A DNA stretch of 52,130 nt from Nemertoderma westbladi (lineage: Eukaryota > Xenacoelomorpha > Nemertodermatida > Nemertodermatidae): contig JAUCBJ010003209.1 in assembly GCA_032718475.1 (NCBI GenBank), forward strand, positions 1-52,130, given 5' to 3'. A model generated the notes under the pieces. The model saw only the letters and a list, made by a program, of their open reading frames with translations. It ran no database searches and was not told the DNA's origin. A program made the translations under genes and the position numbers. Shown in pieces: positions 1 through 10,813 of this stretch. Numbering within the stretch: position 1 is the stretch's first letter; every line of letters begins with the position of its first letter.

Positions 1-27
1 CTACCGCTAGAGGGTGAAATGTCTGAA

Positions 28-596
28 TGTTAGCTTATCCAATTCCGCTAACACAAACCCATAGAGTGAGCCATAAAGCAATATTGGGAGCACGAGGTTG
101 ATTACCAATCAACCTCGTGTCAGCCCAGTAAACGGGGACAATAGGCCCCAAAGGAGACACACACAATAAGGGTCAGGGGTTACTCCCCTGACAAGAGAGA
201 GAATAGCTGGGGTGAACGGGAAACACACCAGGGAAGGTGAAGGGGCGAGAAGTGGGATATCAACCAATCAGAGGGGGGAAAGGCATCGATTGAGTAGCAA
301 TATGGCCAACCGTGCAGTATATTACCTGTTGGTGCTCCCCTATTCAGTCAGTTATCTCAGTCGGTCAGTACAGTCAGGTAGTACGGTGACAGTTAGGACC
401 GTCACCGCCGTCATCACATTACCGGTACCAGTGCAGCAGTATTCAGTGCTATCTGCTATTGTACCTATACGCTATATGTTATCTCAATTTATATCCTTAA
501 CAACAACGTCAGAACAACAACTCTTTTCATCCACACGGCGGGGACGCGTACTTAACCAATACCGGATAAACCGGGATCCTCTCGGATCCCGTCACA
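28..596 (+). repeat. 5' LTR of the compact LTR element
   Basis: 569 bp, TG...CA. It is unusually rich in perfect inverted repeats: 91-103 with 107-119 (13 bp, 3-base loop), 172-179 with 185-192 (8 bp), 384-390 with 401-407 (7 bp) and 573-579 with 584-590 (7 bp, at the LTR end). A 131-codon open frame at 212-607 starts with GTG, lies mostly within the LTR and is repeated in the other LTR; it resembles no protein I know. Confidence 0.93.
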
Positions 597-1259
597 GTCC
601 TAACTAGTTAGCAAAGCTAGTGGAGTAGAGTTTGCAGAGCTAGTGGAGTAGAGTTAGTAGAGCTAGTTAGCAGAGTTGGTAGACTCAGAGGAGTCAAGTA
701 GAGTTAGTAGAAGTAGAGAGTTAGTAGGAGTTAGTTAGACTTAGTAGAAAGTTAGAGTCAGTAGAAAGTTAGAGGCTCTCAGTTAGAGCTAGAAGTAGTA
801 AGAGTTAGTAGTTAGCAGAGTTAGTTAGATAGTTAGAGTTAGTAAGCAGTAGGTAGATTATGATAGCACAGGGGTAGCATTAGAGATTAAAGCCTTAGGG
901 AGTGACAAGAGAGTGGAGAGGTGATAGTGCGGAGTGCGAAGAGAGCGTGGGCACAATTCAAGTGTGGGGGAGGAGAAGTGAGAGGAAGAGTGTGGGACGA
1001 GGAGGTCCGGGGGTATGCGAGAGTTGGAGTAGAGTGGTGAGAGTGTTGGGGAAACAAAAATTGTGTGAGAGAAGCGCACAATCGGCCCGACACGAGACGC
1101 CAGAGGGTAGTGACATCATACCCATAGGGAGCGGCCTGGAAAGCCGACTCCGAAAAAATAGACCCACCACACACCCGATAATAGATCGGGATCCAGCGGA
1201 ATTGTAGCGCACTTGAGTTGGATGCTATCTTCTTACCGGGAAGATAGCATGGGGGGGAG
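597..1259 (+). other. Internal domain of the compact LTR element, non-coding
   Basis: The first 260 bp are an irregular GTTAGTAGAG-type purine-rich repeat, and the rest has no convincing reading frame on either strand. No gag, protease, reverse transcriptase or integrase motif is present. The domain ends in a hairpin (1222-1250) and a polypurine tract. Confidence 0.85.
1222..1259 (+). promoter_or_regulatory. 11-bp hairpin plus polypurine tract before the 3' LTR
   Basis: ATGCTATCTTC (1222-1232) pairs perfectly with GAAGATAGCAT (1240-1250). TGGGGGGGAG (1250-1259) follows and abuts the LTR. A G-rich purine run at this position is the usual plus-strand primer of LTR elements. The hairpin is an additional feature. 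Confidence 0.8.
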
Positions 1260-1828
1260 TGTTAGCTTATCCAATTCCGCTAACACAAACCCATAGAGTG
1301 AGCCATAAAGCAATATTGGGAGCACGAGGTTGATTACCAATCAACCTCGTGTCAGCCCAGTAAACGGGGACAATAGGCCCCAAAGGAGACACACACAATA
1401 AGGGTCAGGGGTTACTCCCCTGACAAGAGAGAGAATAGCTGGGGTGAACGGGAAACACACCAGGGAAGGTGAAGGGGCGAGAAGTGGGATATCAACCAAT
1501 CAGAGGGGGGAAAGCCATCGATTGAGTAGCAATATGGCCAACCGTGCAGTATATTACCTGTTGGTGCTCCCCTATTCAGTCAGTTATCTCAGTCAGTCAG
1601 TACAGTCAGGTAGTACGGTGACAGTTAGGACCGTCACCGCCGTCATCACATTACCGGTACCAGTGCAGCAGTATTCAGTGCTATCTGCTATTGTACCTAT
1701 ACGCTATATGTTATCTCAATTTATATCCTTAACAACAACGTCAGAACAACAACTCTTTTCATCCACACGGCGGGGACGCGTACTTAACCAATACCGGATA
1801 AACCGGGATCCTCTCGGATCCCGTCACA
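1260..1828 (+). repeat. 3' LTR of the compact LTR element
   Basis: 569 bp, the same length as the 5' LTR and almost identical to it, with the same TG...CA ends and hairpins. It is followed directly by the CTGAA target duplication. Confidence 0.93.
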
Positions 1829-2420
1829 CTGAAAGTTAACATCTTCTCCAACTTGTTATTTACTAACGGTTTAGACTGAAACTTGGTAGGCTTCTACTAC
1901 AGCATAGGCTGTACCTTTTCGGAGTCACAGAGTTCTAAGTGGTTAGCATAACTGAACGTTTTTCGGGAGACGCGGGTTCGATCCCCGCTGGTGGCAGTCC
2001 GTATCTGCCGCTAGAGGGCGAAATATCTGATAGTGAACACCTCATCCCATTTGGTTCTTTTTAATCCTATTGAGCTGGAACTTGGCAGGAGTCTACTACA
2101 GCCTATTCTGTATCTTTACGGAGTCCCAGAGTCGTCTACAGTTCTTCAGTCTACCGCTAGAGGGTGAAATGTCTGAATGTGAACATCTACACCAATTTTG
2201 TTATTTACAATCTGTTTAAGCTGAAACTTGAAAGGCAGGCATTTTACTTCACCATAAACCCAATCTTTACCAAACTGCAGCGCCGTCTGCATTTCACCAG
2301 TCCGCAGGTAGAGGGTGGATCTGAAAGTGATCATTTTCTGGAAATTTTGTTATTTACAATCTGCCTAAAGTTGAAACTTGACAGTTATCTCTTATGGGGG
2401 TGGTGTTTTATTTAATGATG
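1829..2420. repeat. Diverged tandem repeat, unit about 150 bp, interrupted by the LTR element
   Basis: A unit beginning with a CCGCTAGAGGG motif recurs near 4 (the part left of the LTR element, 1-27), 2008, 2154 and, degenerate, 2302. Each is followed by a similar stretch including TTGTTATTTAC and CTGAAACTTG. Positions 1-27 and 1829 onward join into one unit once the LTR element and one copy of CTGAA are removed. No coding potential is visible. The first unit contains a tRNA-like insertion. Confidence 0.7.
1921..2000 (+). repeat. tRNA-derived (SINE-like) fragment
   Basis: TCTAAGTGGTTAGCATA resembles a pol III A box, and GGTTCGATCCC (1975-1985) is a good B box about 40 bp downstream. No acceptor stem pairs around them, so this is not a tRNA gene. 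The likeliest reading is a SINE remnant inserted in the 150-bp repeat. Confidence 0.5.
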
Positions 2421-2883
2421 GTGTCTGTTCCGTATGCAGTTCTCAAATCTCCCACACATATTCATATATCATCTGCACGTGCACTAGAAAGCTGTGGCCC
2501 GAAGGGCCACAGGCTTTCTAGTATATAGATAAGTTTAATTCAGAGTTATAATTGTCAGTCAGATTACAGTATTAATAATAAAATTCGAAACGGTACGGCA
2601 GTACGATAGTTATAAAGTATGATCATATATATAGAGATAACATAAGATAAATATATTTCAACTGCAGATCGCAGCCATTATCAATCACTGAATCAGATAA
2701 TTCATTGGTAACCGGTAGTGGTACATTCTGTTGCTTAAATATAAATTCTTATACAGTATGAGATAGTAGTGAATATTGCACAAAACGAACTTACTACAGA
2801 ACCAATTATTACTATTACACCAAATAAACACGTGAATGAAATCACCCAACTACAGTCGAATCGCAACTTTTAACACACAACAT
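2421..2883. other. AT-rich stretch with a strong hairpin, no gene seen
   Basis: Apart from the hairpin at 2483-2522, I see only AT-rich sequence and no supported gene. Confidence 0.6.
2483..2522. other. 18-bp inverted repeat (hairpin)
   Basis: ACTAGAAAGC followed by TGTGGCCC (2483-2500) pairs with GGGCCACA and GCTTTCTAGT (2504-2522). The loop is GAA and there is one bulged G at 2512. It may be an insertion scar or a small fold-back. No poly-T tract follows it. Confidence 0.75.
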
Positions 2884-4090
2884 AGTATAATCCACAACTG
2901 TAACTGCCGATGATGATAACAAACTCCAGTGAAATACAATAACAGGAGTGGCCATAACTGCCGATGCTGATAACTCATTGCCATGCCATACAATAACAGG
3001 CGTGGCCGCACCACCAATGATGACAACTTACTGCCATAACATACAATAACAGGAATAGCTGTCACTGCCAATGATGATAACTCATTCCCATGACATACAA
3101 TAACATGAGCAGCCATCACCACCTATGATGATAACTCACTCCCGTGGCATAAAATAACATGAGTGGCCGCACCACCGATGATGATTACTCACTGCCCTGA
3201 CATACAATAACATAACAGGAGCGGCGATCACGACTGATTATAATAACTCACTCCCATGACATACAATATCATAACAGGAGCGGCGATCACTACTGATTAT
3301 GATAACTCACTCCTGTGATATACAATAACAGGAGTGGCCGCACCACCAATGATGATAACAGTTCTCCTCTGACATACTATAACAGTGGCAGCCGTCACTG
3401 CCGATGATGATAACTCATTTCCATGACATACAATAACATGAGCAGCCATCACCACCTATGATGATGTCTCACTCCAATGACATACAATAACAGCAGTGGC
3501 GGTCACTGCTGATGATTATAACTCCTCTACTGACATACAATAGCAGGAACGGTTATTACTGCCGATGACCGCCAAGATGATAACTTACTCCTGTGACATA
3601 CAATAGCAGGAGCAGCTGCACCACTGATGATGATAACAAACTCCTGTGACATACAATAACAGGAGTGGCTGCACCATTGATGATGATAACAAACTCCAGT
3701 GACATACAATAACAGGAGTGGCCGCTACTGCTGATGATGATAACTCATTCCCATGACATACAATAACATGAGCAGCCATCACCACTTATGATGATAACTC
3801 ACTGCCATGACATACAATAGCAGGAATGGCCATTACTGCTGATGCCTGCCAAAGATGATAACTCACTCCCGTGACATACAATAGCAATAGTGGCCATTAA
3901 TGGTGATGACCGCCAAAGATGATAACTTACTCCCGTGACATACAATAGCAGGAACAGCTGCACCACTGATGATGATAACAAACTCCTGTGACATACAATA
4001 ACAGGAGTGGCCGCACCACCAATGATGATAACTCACTCCTCTGACATACAATAACAGGAGTGGCTGCACCACCGATGATGATAACTTACT
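2884..4090. repeat. Minisatellite, unit about 53-66 bp
   Basis: The motifs GACATACAATAACAGGAG, TGGCCGCACCACC and GATGATGATAACTCACTC recur in order about twenty times, with unit variants such as a longer unit carrying GATGACCGCCAAAGATGATAA. Open frames in this stretch, on the minus strand, come from the repeat and not from genes. Confidence 0.9.
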
Positions 4091-4194
4091 CCCATTTCGT
4101 TTCACAATATAAGTTACATAAATCAAATCACAGTGAACCAGTTTTTTTTTATCGTAGTGCATATATCGTTTTTGGTGCTAGTGTATTGTGACGA

Positions 4195-4440
4195 ATGATT
4201 TTAACTCTCGATATTTTTACTTGCGATAATTTTATTCACGGCATTTTTACTCTTGATATTTTTACTCTCGATATATTTTACTCTCGATATTTTTACTTTC
4301 GATACTTTTACTCTCGATATTTTACTCTCGATATTTTTACTTTAGATATTTTTGCTCTCAATATTTTTTAAACTCTCGATATTTTTAAACTCTCGATATT
4401 TTTAAACTCTCAATATTTTTAATCTCAATATTATTTGTGC
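4195..4440. repeat. AT-rich short tandem repeat, unit about 17 bp
   Basis: CTCTCGATATTTTTA and close variants repeat roughly fifteen times. It lies in what is probably intron, just upstream of the channel exon. Confidence 0.85.
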
Positions 4441-4552
4441 TTTGCTTTTTTGGCACACATCGAAAATACACTTTGACACATCTTAAAATTTATTTTCAGA
4501 CATTCTATATTTGCGTGTGTTATTATTTATATCTTCATTATTTGCATTGCAG

Positions 4553-5773
4553 GTTTCCGAGTTAGGCCATCAGCTGAATGACATGGTGCTACATTGTAGT
4601 TTTAATGGTAAACCATGCAATGTGTTTAAGGAGTTCCAACATAAAAACTATGGCAACTGTTTTACATTCAATGCACGAAAAGATGATAAACCATTAGTAG
4701 ATCAACATATTACACAATTCCTTGAACAGAGTTTGAAACTGACATTGAATGTTGAAACTAGTGAATATTTTGGGTTCATGTCACATTCTACAGGAATCAG
4801 GGTGTCTGTTCATTCAGCCTCGGAACACCCGGAACCCTTTACTGATGGAATTACTATTTTACCTGGGAGACACACACATATAGCTGTAAAGAAAATGGTC
4901 AAACAACTAGAACCTCCGCCATATATACAATGTCTGGATAACTTGGAAATTACCAAAGCCCTCCAGGAGTACACTGAATATAATAATATTTATAGTTATT
5001 CTTCTTACCTATGTAGGCAGTATTGTTTGCAAAAGAAGATGCTAGAAGAATGTGGATGTATAGATGATTACTTTATAAAGGAAGATGTATTTGTATGTGG
5101 AATAATAAATACAGAATTTTCAATAAATAATTCCGATTGTGCAAAATTCATCAGAGAAATGTTCAATGCTAACAACTATACATGCAACCAATGCCTACCA
5201 CCATGTAATCAAACATATTATGACATTGAAACTAGCCAATCATTGTGGCCATCAGAAAAGTACCTGGGTCATGTGCTTTTGAAAACAATGAAAGAAACGA
5301 AATCTTCAGCTTTTGTAAAGTGGTTTATGGATATAGCAGACATCGCATGCACCGAGTCATTAATGAAATGGGTTGATTCATCCATTAACAGTACATTCAG
5401 TTCCCACCAATCCATCCTTCATGATACATGCAAGCAAAACTTCCAATCTTTTATACTTTCAAATAAAGATTATCGGCAATTTATTTTGAAAGAATTTCGA
5501 AATAATATAGCTAGCCTGGAAGTCGCTTTCAAGACAATGGATGTTCATACAATAACAGAGTCTCCTAAATATTTGTGGCAGGATCTCCTTAGCAACATTG
5601 GTGGTGCTTTAGGTTTATGGATAGGGATGAGCTTGCTGACAATATTTGAGTTCATTGAATTACTATGGGTTCTTCTCTTTAGAGGAAATATCCTCGGGAA
5701 GATAACAGGAACACTGTGTAAATGGCGAAAATCCCAAATAATAAACCCAAACATTGAAAATCATATATGTTAA
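4553..5773 (+). CDS. ASC/DEG-ENaC family sodium channel, 3' exon (partial gene)
   Basis: This exon encodes the extracellular domain and second membrane segment of an amiloride-sensitive (ASIC/FaNaC/pickpocket-type) trimeric cation channel of the plasma membrane. Visible family motifs in order: LGHQLNDMVLHCSFNGKPC, YGNCFTFN, DGITILPGRHTHIAVKK, the Cys-rich run YLCRQYC...ECGC, CNQCLPPCNQTYYD, and GGALGLWIGMSLLTIFEFIE with the G-x-S selectivity filter in TM2. The open frame extends upstream only to a TTG at 4511, and TM1 is absent. CAG at 4550-4552 follows a pyrimidine-rich tract, so I place the exon start at 4553, phase 0. Upstream exons are not in the window. There are 406 codons from 4553 and no disruption; TAA ends it after a short cytoplasmic tail. 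Ligand or subfamily cannot be decided. Confidence 0.92.
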   Translation, partial: VSELGHQLNDMVLHCSFNGKPCNVFKEFQHKNYGNCFTFNARKDDKPLVDQHITQFLEQSLKLTLNVETSEYFGFMSHSTGIRVSVHSASEHPEPFTDGITILPGRHTHIAVKKMVKQLEPPPYIQCLDNLEITKALQEYTEYNNIYSYSSYLCRQYCLQKKMLEECGCIDDYFIKEDVFVCGIINTEFSINNSDCAKFIREMFNANNYTCNQCLPPCNQTYYDIETSQSLWPSEKYLGHVLLKTMKETKSSAFVKWFMDIADIACTESLMKWVDSSINSTFSSHQSILHDTCKQNFQSFILSNKDYRQFILKEFRNNIASLEVAFKTMDVHTITESPKYLWQDLLSNIGGALGLWIGMSLLTIFEFIELLWVLLFRGNILGKITGTLCKWRKSQIINPNIENHIC

Positions 5774-5825
5774 TAATCCTGGACAATTAATTACCCCACA
5801 CTTCCTCCCGTAGTGCTCATTTAAA

Positions 5826-6475
5826 TGGCAATGGTTCCGGTCAATGGATCCGTCCAATTAAGCAATGGGTCCGGCCAACGGGTCCGGTCAATTGAGCAAT
5901 GGGTCAGGTCAATGGGTCTGGCCAACAGGTCCGGTCAATTGAGCAATGGGTACAGTCAATGGGTCCAGCCAACGGGTCCAGTCTATTGAGCAATGGGTCC
6001 GGCCAACGGGTCCAGTCAATTGAGCAATGGGTCAGGTCAATGGATCTGGCCAACAGGTCCGGTCAATTGAGCAATGGGTACAGTCAATGGGTCCAGCCAA
6101 CGGGTCCAGTCTATTGAGCAATGGGTCTGGCCAACGGGTACGGCAAATTGAGCAATGGGTCCGGCCAATGGGTCCGGTCAATTGAGCAATGGGTCTGGTC
6201 AATGGGTCCGGTCAATTGAGCGGTCCGGCCAACGGGTCCGGCCCACGGGTCCGGCCAATTGTGCAATGGGTCCGGTCAAGGGATTCGGTCAATGGGTCTG
6301 GCCAATGGGTCCGTCCAATTGAGGAATGGGTCCGGCCAACGAGTCCCGTCAATTGAGCAATGGGTCCGGCCAACGGGTCCAACCAATTGAACAATGGGTC
6401 CAGTCAATGGATCCGGTCAAATGGTCTGGCCAATTGGTCTGGCCAATGGGTCCGCCCAGCCAATGGGTCTGGTCA
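5826..6475. repeat. Minisatellite, 17/34-bp unit
   Basis: GGTCCGGCCAACGG and GGTCCGGTCAATTGAGCAATG variants alternate through the whole stretch, starting about 50 bp after the channel stop codon. Its frames remain open on both strands and give Gly/Ser/Gln-rich spurious ORFs. No gene is supported. Confidence 0.92.
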
Positions 6476-6479
6476 GTAG

Positions 6480-7189
6480 CTTCTGCCTCAAACACATCTT
6501 CTTATATTGGCTTCCCCTCTCTAGACTTATTACCGTAATTATTTTTCTTTCAAACTCGTGAACTCTAATTATTATGTGGATTTTCACAATTAAGACTTGC
6601 ATAAAGATTTTTAGATTTTTTTAGATTTAAAGATTTTTAGGCCTATAGTTTGGGGTAAAATTACATCTATAACTTTATACAGTACAAATTGTATGTCACA
6701 TATAGCATGGCAGCATGGTTTATCAATTTACAATACTTAGACAAAATTAAATAGACAAAATTTACAGCATACTGAAGATTAGGCCTTCATTGTAGTTCAG
6801 CTTTCGACAACGAATTCCTAATCAGCGATTTTGGTAGAATTTAATACATAATAGAATAGTTACAAGTTCAACGTGAAGTAGTCCTGCGCACTAACTGGTG
6901 CTGGCTGCTCATCTACGACTTCCAACTCTGGGAGTCCGACGAAGCAATCCGGACGAGACCAGAACACCATTCCTCCACTCCTCTACTCTTCCACTCTTGT
7001 CGTCTACTCAGTTGTCCTCAGTGGTCCCTTCGTTGATTAACAACATAACATTTAGATAACAGGGGATGGACGAGCTGTCATTTTGTCTGTCAATGTTTAA
7101 ACTCTTCAGTTATTCGTTGTGTTAATGTTTAAACTGTTAATCTGTTCGTTGTTGTCAAACAGTTTCTTCCATGTCTCTCTGCCAGAGTT
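6480..7189. other. No gene seen
   Basis: AT-rich to 6890, then a pyrimidine-rich CTCTACTCTTCCACTC-like stretch near 6980-7010. I found no coding signal, terminal repeat or RNA gene that I can support. Confidence 0.5.
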
Positions 7190-8935
7190 TAATCTCCCCG
7201 GAGTACTACTACTACTACTAGGATCGGCATGCTGCATTGCAGCTGCATTTTTAAGAATACTGTGCCGGCTTATCGACAAAATTGCACCGCCACAACTCCC
7301 TATCACCCATGACATTTGCTATATCATCCGCATCTTCAAGGCCCGTGTCCTTTAAGATGCGTCTCAAGAAAGTCATGGGCTGTCCACCATGCTTATTCAC
7401 TCCATGAGGCTGCCAAAGTACACGATTATGCACTGGCTGGTCCTACGGCGAAAGCAATGTCCTGCAAAGCGGAGGCGATTTTGTTCTAGTGTCAAGCTTG
7501 GGGGAACCAATGAGACACCTCCAATGTTATATAGTGTCTGGTTGGAGATGTGTGCATTGTACTTGACACAATGAACCCGGCGTAGCATTCTTGTGAATGT
7601 GCCATCCAGAGATTTGGTGTCCTCAGCAGTTAGAGCCCAGCATGGACTCCCATAGAGGAGTACTGGAACTACTGCTGCTCTAAATAATCGGACCTTAAGT
7701 TTCCGATTAATTCGCGGTGACTTCCAAATCCTGGAAAGCCTATTCAAGGCTGCCCATGCCTTTCCCTTATGTATTCGAAAGTACTTGGACCTGACTTCCG
7801 GATCCATGATCCCAGGTAACAGAAGTCGTCCACATGCTCAAGCATACCATCATACCAAGCTCCCTCTAGTGATTCTGAGAGTACTCCTAAGTCATCAGCA
7901 AAGTCTAGATCGGTTGGGTACTTGGCAGGATTTCTTCGACTTCTGGAGCCAGTAGGTGGAGTTATCATCACCCTATCATCATTATGATGATCTAAGGACA
8001 TGCGTAGAACACAGTCAACCACAATTATGAACAAGAATGGTGCAAGTGTGTCTCCCTGGGGGACGCCCCATAACACTTCAAATGGTTCTGTGTCACCCTC
8101 AACAGTTGTCAAAATGTTGTCGAACCATCGTAAACTGATCTGATTGCTGCAATAATTTCATCAGAGGAATCCCATATAATGAAAGTATGTTGAGCATACG
8201 TGAGCGAGAGACTGAATCAAAGGCCTTGAAGAAATCAACAAAGATAACAGCCAGATGCCTGTCTTTCTTTTTTGATAACTCTTCAATTATCCTTCTAAGT
8301 GCCAAAATGGGCTCCATGGTTCCACGACCTTTACGGAACCCTTTCTGATTTCCACGGAGCAGTCTCTCAATGGGATCCCTGATACGATTTAATAGAATTC
8401 TATTGTATAGTTTTGCAGCTATCGAGATCAATGAGATTCCCCGAAAAGAACCATAGTGTTAGGTTGCCCTTCTTGGGAACTGGCACCAACTTATTTGTTT
8501 TCATTTCTTGTGGGACTCTTGTTGTTCGGTACATGTCTACTATGATGGGATAGATGAGCTTTAAACACTCAGATATTTTAAAGACCTCAGGGGGAACACC
8601 ATCTACTCCACTGGCACGATTGGTCTTAATGCTCTTTGCAGCAGCCTTCACTTCTGCAAAGGAGATATCGCCAATTCGAATATCTGGGAGTACAGACTCA
8701 GACACTTTTACTTCTATAAAGTTATCAGGCAATACCCTGTCATTATTTAGGAGCTTTTCAAAGTGGGCCTTCCAACCATTAAGGCGATCGGCTGGTGATT
8801 CAGCCTTAACCTTGGTGGTTGGTTGGCTTTTCCGCTCAGTAAGCAAGTTGATCGATTTCCATGCCTGGGATGATTGCCTGCTGTCGTCAGCTTCATTGAT
8901 GGCATCAACCTGTTGGTTTATTAGTAGTGTTGAGA
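7190..8935 (-). pseudogene. 5'-truncated, frameshifted non-LTR retrotransposon (LINE) reverse transcriptase
   Basis: Read from 8935 down to about 7250, consecutive frames encode LINE reverse transcriptase motifs in order: KTNRASGVDGVPPEVF, VPVPKKGN, NQKGFRKGRGT, VIFVDFFKAFDS (catalytic Asp), GVPQGDTLAPFLFIIV, DLDFADDLGVLS (FADD active site), YLGSWI, IWKSPRINRKLKVRLFRA, LLYGSPCWALT and WQPHGVNKHGGQPMT. These lie in at least four frames, so it is inactive. The 5' part, including the endonuclease, is missing. A (CTA)n run near 7205-7222 marks the 3' tail. It resembles RTE-like LINEs, but clade assignment needs a tree. It is related to the LINE at 15.7-22 kb and to the fragment at 22.1-22.5 kb. 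Confidence 0.88.
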
Positions 8936-9539
8936 ACTGTAACTGTAATTATACTGTAACTGCAACTGTAACTGAATGATTTTGATGATTTTTTGATACT
9001 GTAACAATAGCTGTAACGGAAACTGAAATTAACAAAAATCGATTCAGTTCACAAACACACAATTAACATGATCATTTAAAACAGTATTGTAATAGTGTAG
9101 AGTACAGTTTAATAAATTAATAACAGTAGTGGTTACTGTTAGCGCTTTTAGTAAATTATGTTCCTTCAATCTCAATTTCATATATTTGTGACTTGGAGCA
9201 TTCAAAGCTGAGAATTCATGCATTTATAACGTTCTAAACTTCTGGTCTGACACAATAAACGGGATTGCGCTAGTGTACCTGTCAACAAGGGCCGCTTACT
9301 GTATCGATCGCTTCCCCTTTGCCTTCCTCTCATAAGTTGGTTTACTCTATAACTTATTTGGTTCAATACGGTATTTGATTATCTATTGTATTTAACTGAG
9401 ATACGATACCGGGAGGGTGTGACAACACAATATAACAAGCAAATGGCTGACTAATTAATTCTATAAGGACTCAAGTGCAGTATTTGTGTTTCTCTTTAGG
9501 AGAAACGTATAGTGACTTGCCTCTATGTACGATTTTCAG
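8936..9539. other. No gene; short ACTGTAACT repeats at the left
   Basis: Positions 8935-9030 carry repeats of CTGTAACTG-like words. The rest is AT-rich without coding or terminal-repeat signal. Confidence 0.5.
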
Positions 9540-10809
9540 GGGTGTAAAATACATTGGAAAATATTTAAAAATGATATGATTACTATAAATGGCTGTTTAG
9601 TCCTCTCTGCGTAGGAAAAAAATGAAAAAAACAAGTAACCAGCACTTTTCAGTTAGAACACAAATTCCATTAATTCACTTATACGATGCTATAAATTCGC
9701 ATTTTCAGGTTTTCGAGGGCGCTGATTTTAATGGAATACATTTCCAATATGCCAGATCATTGCTACTTTATTTTTCGGCGTAATTTGGCAAATTTTGGTG
9801 CTAGCACCAAATTTCGTACCCATCACCAAAAAGTACAAGTTTGCGATGTCCAGTGCTGTTTTTATTCAGGACCCTCATAAACCCGTATAACGCAAGAAAC
9901 AAGGTGATACTATCTACTGATCAATTTGCATATTTTCCAAAATTTGGTGCTGGCACAACAACTTTCAGTCACCCGCGAAAAATACAAGTTTGAGAACTCT
10001 TATTGAAATTTTTACTGATTACATTGAATTCAGAACCATCACAAACCCGTTTAACGCAAGAAACAAGGTGACACAATCAGTTTATATATTTGATGGTTTT
10101 CAAAATTTGGTGCTAGCACCACATTTTGCACCCACATCCGAAAAATATAAGTTTGATATGTCTAGTTCGATAATTATATATTCCATTGAATTCAGAACAG
10201 CCATAAAGCTCTAAAACGCAAGAAATAAATTGTCACAAGCAATTTTATATATTGAATAGATTTTCAAAATTTCACGCTAGCACCAAAATTTGCACACAGC
10301 ACCGAAAAATACAAGTTTGATACGCTTGGTGCAACTCGTATATATTTCATCGAATCCAGAACCACAAAAATCCAAATTGCGTAAAAAACAAGTTTCAAAC
10401 AATCAATTTACAAAATTGACATATTTCAAAATTTGGTGCTGGTACCAAAATTTGGCACCCACCGAAAAAAACAAGTTTGAAATTTCTAAATCAATTTATA
10501 TGAATTCCATCCAATTTCTAACACCAAAAAACCGGTGTAAATCAAAAATAGAGATGTTACAATTCATATTTAATGAAATGTAATTTTCAAAAAACGTCTC
10601 AAAAAAAGTGCCAAAAGTAGGGTTAAAAAATGGTGCTATAACGCGAAAAGTACCCAATATTTTTGAAAACGGTTTTCACTACTAGGAAGACAATAGATTT
10701 TTAGGAAAAGTCATAAAATTTCAGATTTCCAACTGCGTTTGTTTCAGAATTATAATAAAAAAACCACGGGGAGGGTCATATTGACCCCCCCCCCCCGGGT
10801 TTAATAGGG
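9540..10809 (-). mobile_element. TTAA-type (piggyBac-like) MITE, one end preserved
   Basis: The right end reads CCCGGGTTTAATAGGG followed by TTAA (10810-10813), the reverse complement of the start of the element at 17397. A subterminal near-palindrome GGGTCATATTGACCC lies just inside. Sequence down to about 9640 is the inverse of 17397-18545, and 9540-9760 matches the inverse of 15062-15300. The left end was not found. No transposase is encoded. TTAA targets and CCC termini are typical of the piggyBac superfamily. Confidence 0.78.
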
Positions 10810-10813
10810 TTAA

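Larger units (their letters stand above)
28..1828 (+). mobile_element. Compact non-autonomous LTR retrotransposon (TRIM/LARD-like)
   Basis: Two 569-bp direct repeats (28-596 and 1260-1828) begin TG and end CA. The 5-bp sequence CTGAA flanks both sides (23-27 and 1829-1833), which is a target-site duplication. A purine tract directly precedes the 3' LTR, which sets the plus orientation. The internal region is only 663 bp and encodes no gag or pol, so mobility would depend on proteins from another element. I see two differences between the LTRs (near 275 and 352), which implies a very recent insertion. I could not match the bases after the 5' LTR to a tRNA primer site. Superfamily is unassigned. 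Confidence 0.93.

Noticed and set aside
212-607. 131-codon frame in the compact LTR element, repeated at 1444-1839
   Set aside because: It starts with GTG, lies almost wholly within the LTRs, runs over the LTR edge and has no known motif. Its presence twice only reflects the LTR duplication.
858-1212. Overlapping frames on both strands in the LTR internal region
   Set aside because: Low-complexity purine/pyrimidine sequence keeps several frames open. There are no motifs.
1921-2000. A functional tRNA gene (also 15561-15703 and 28610-28712)
   Set aside because: A and B boxes are present but the acceptor and anticodon stems do not form, so these are SINE heads or tRNA pseudogenes.
2884-4090. 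A CRISPR-like array
   Set aside because: The units are contiguous tandem repeats without unique spacers, and the DNA is animal.
2850-4162. Cys/His/Tyr-rich minus-strand frames
   Set aside because: They are read from the 53-66 bp minisatellite and repeat with its period.
5899-6538. Gly/Ser/Gln-rich frames after the channel
   Set aside because: They come from the 17/34-bp minisatellite, on both strands.
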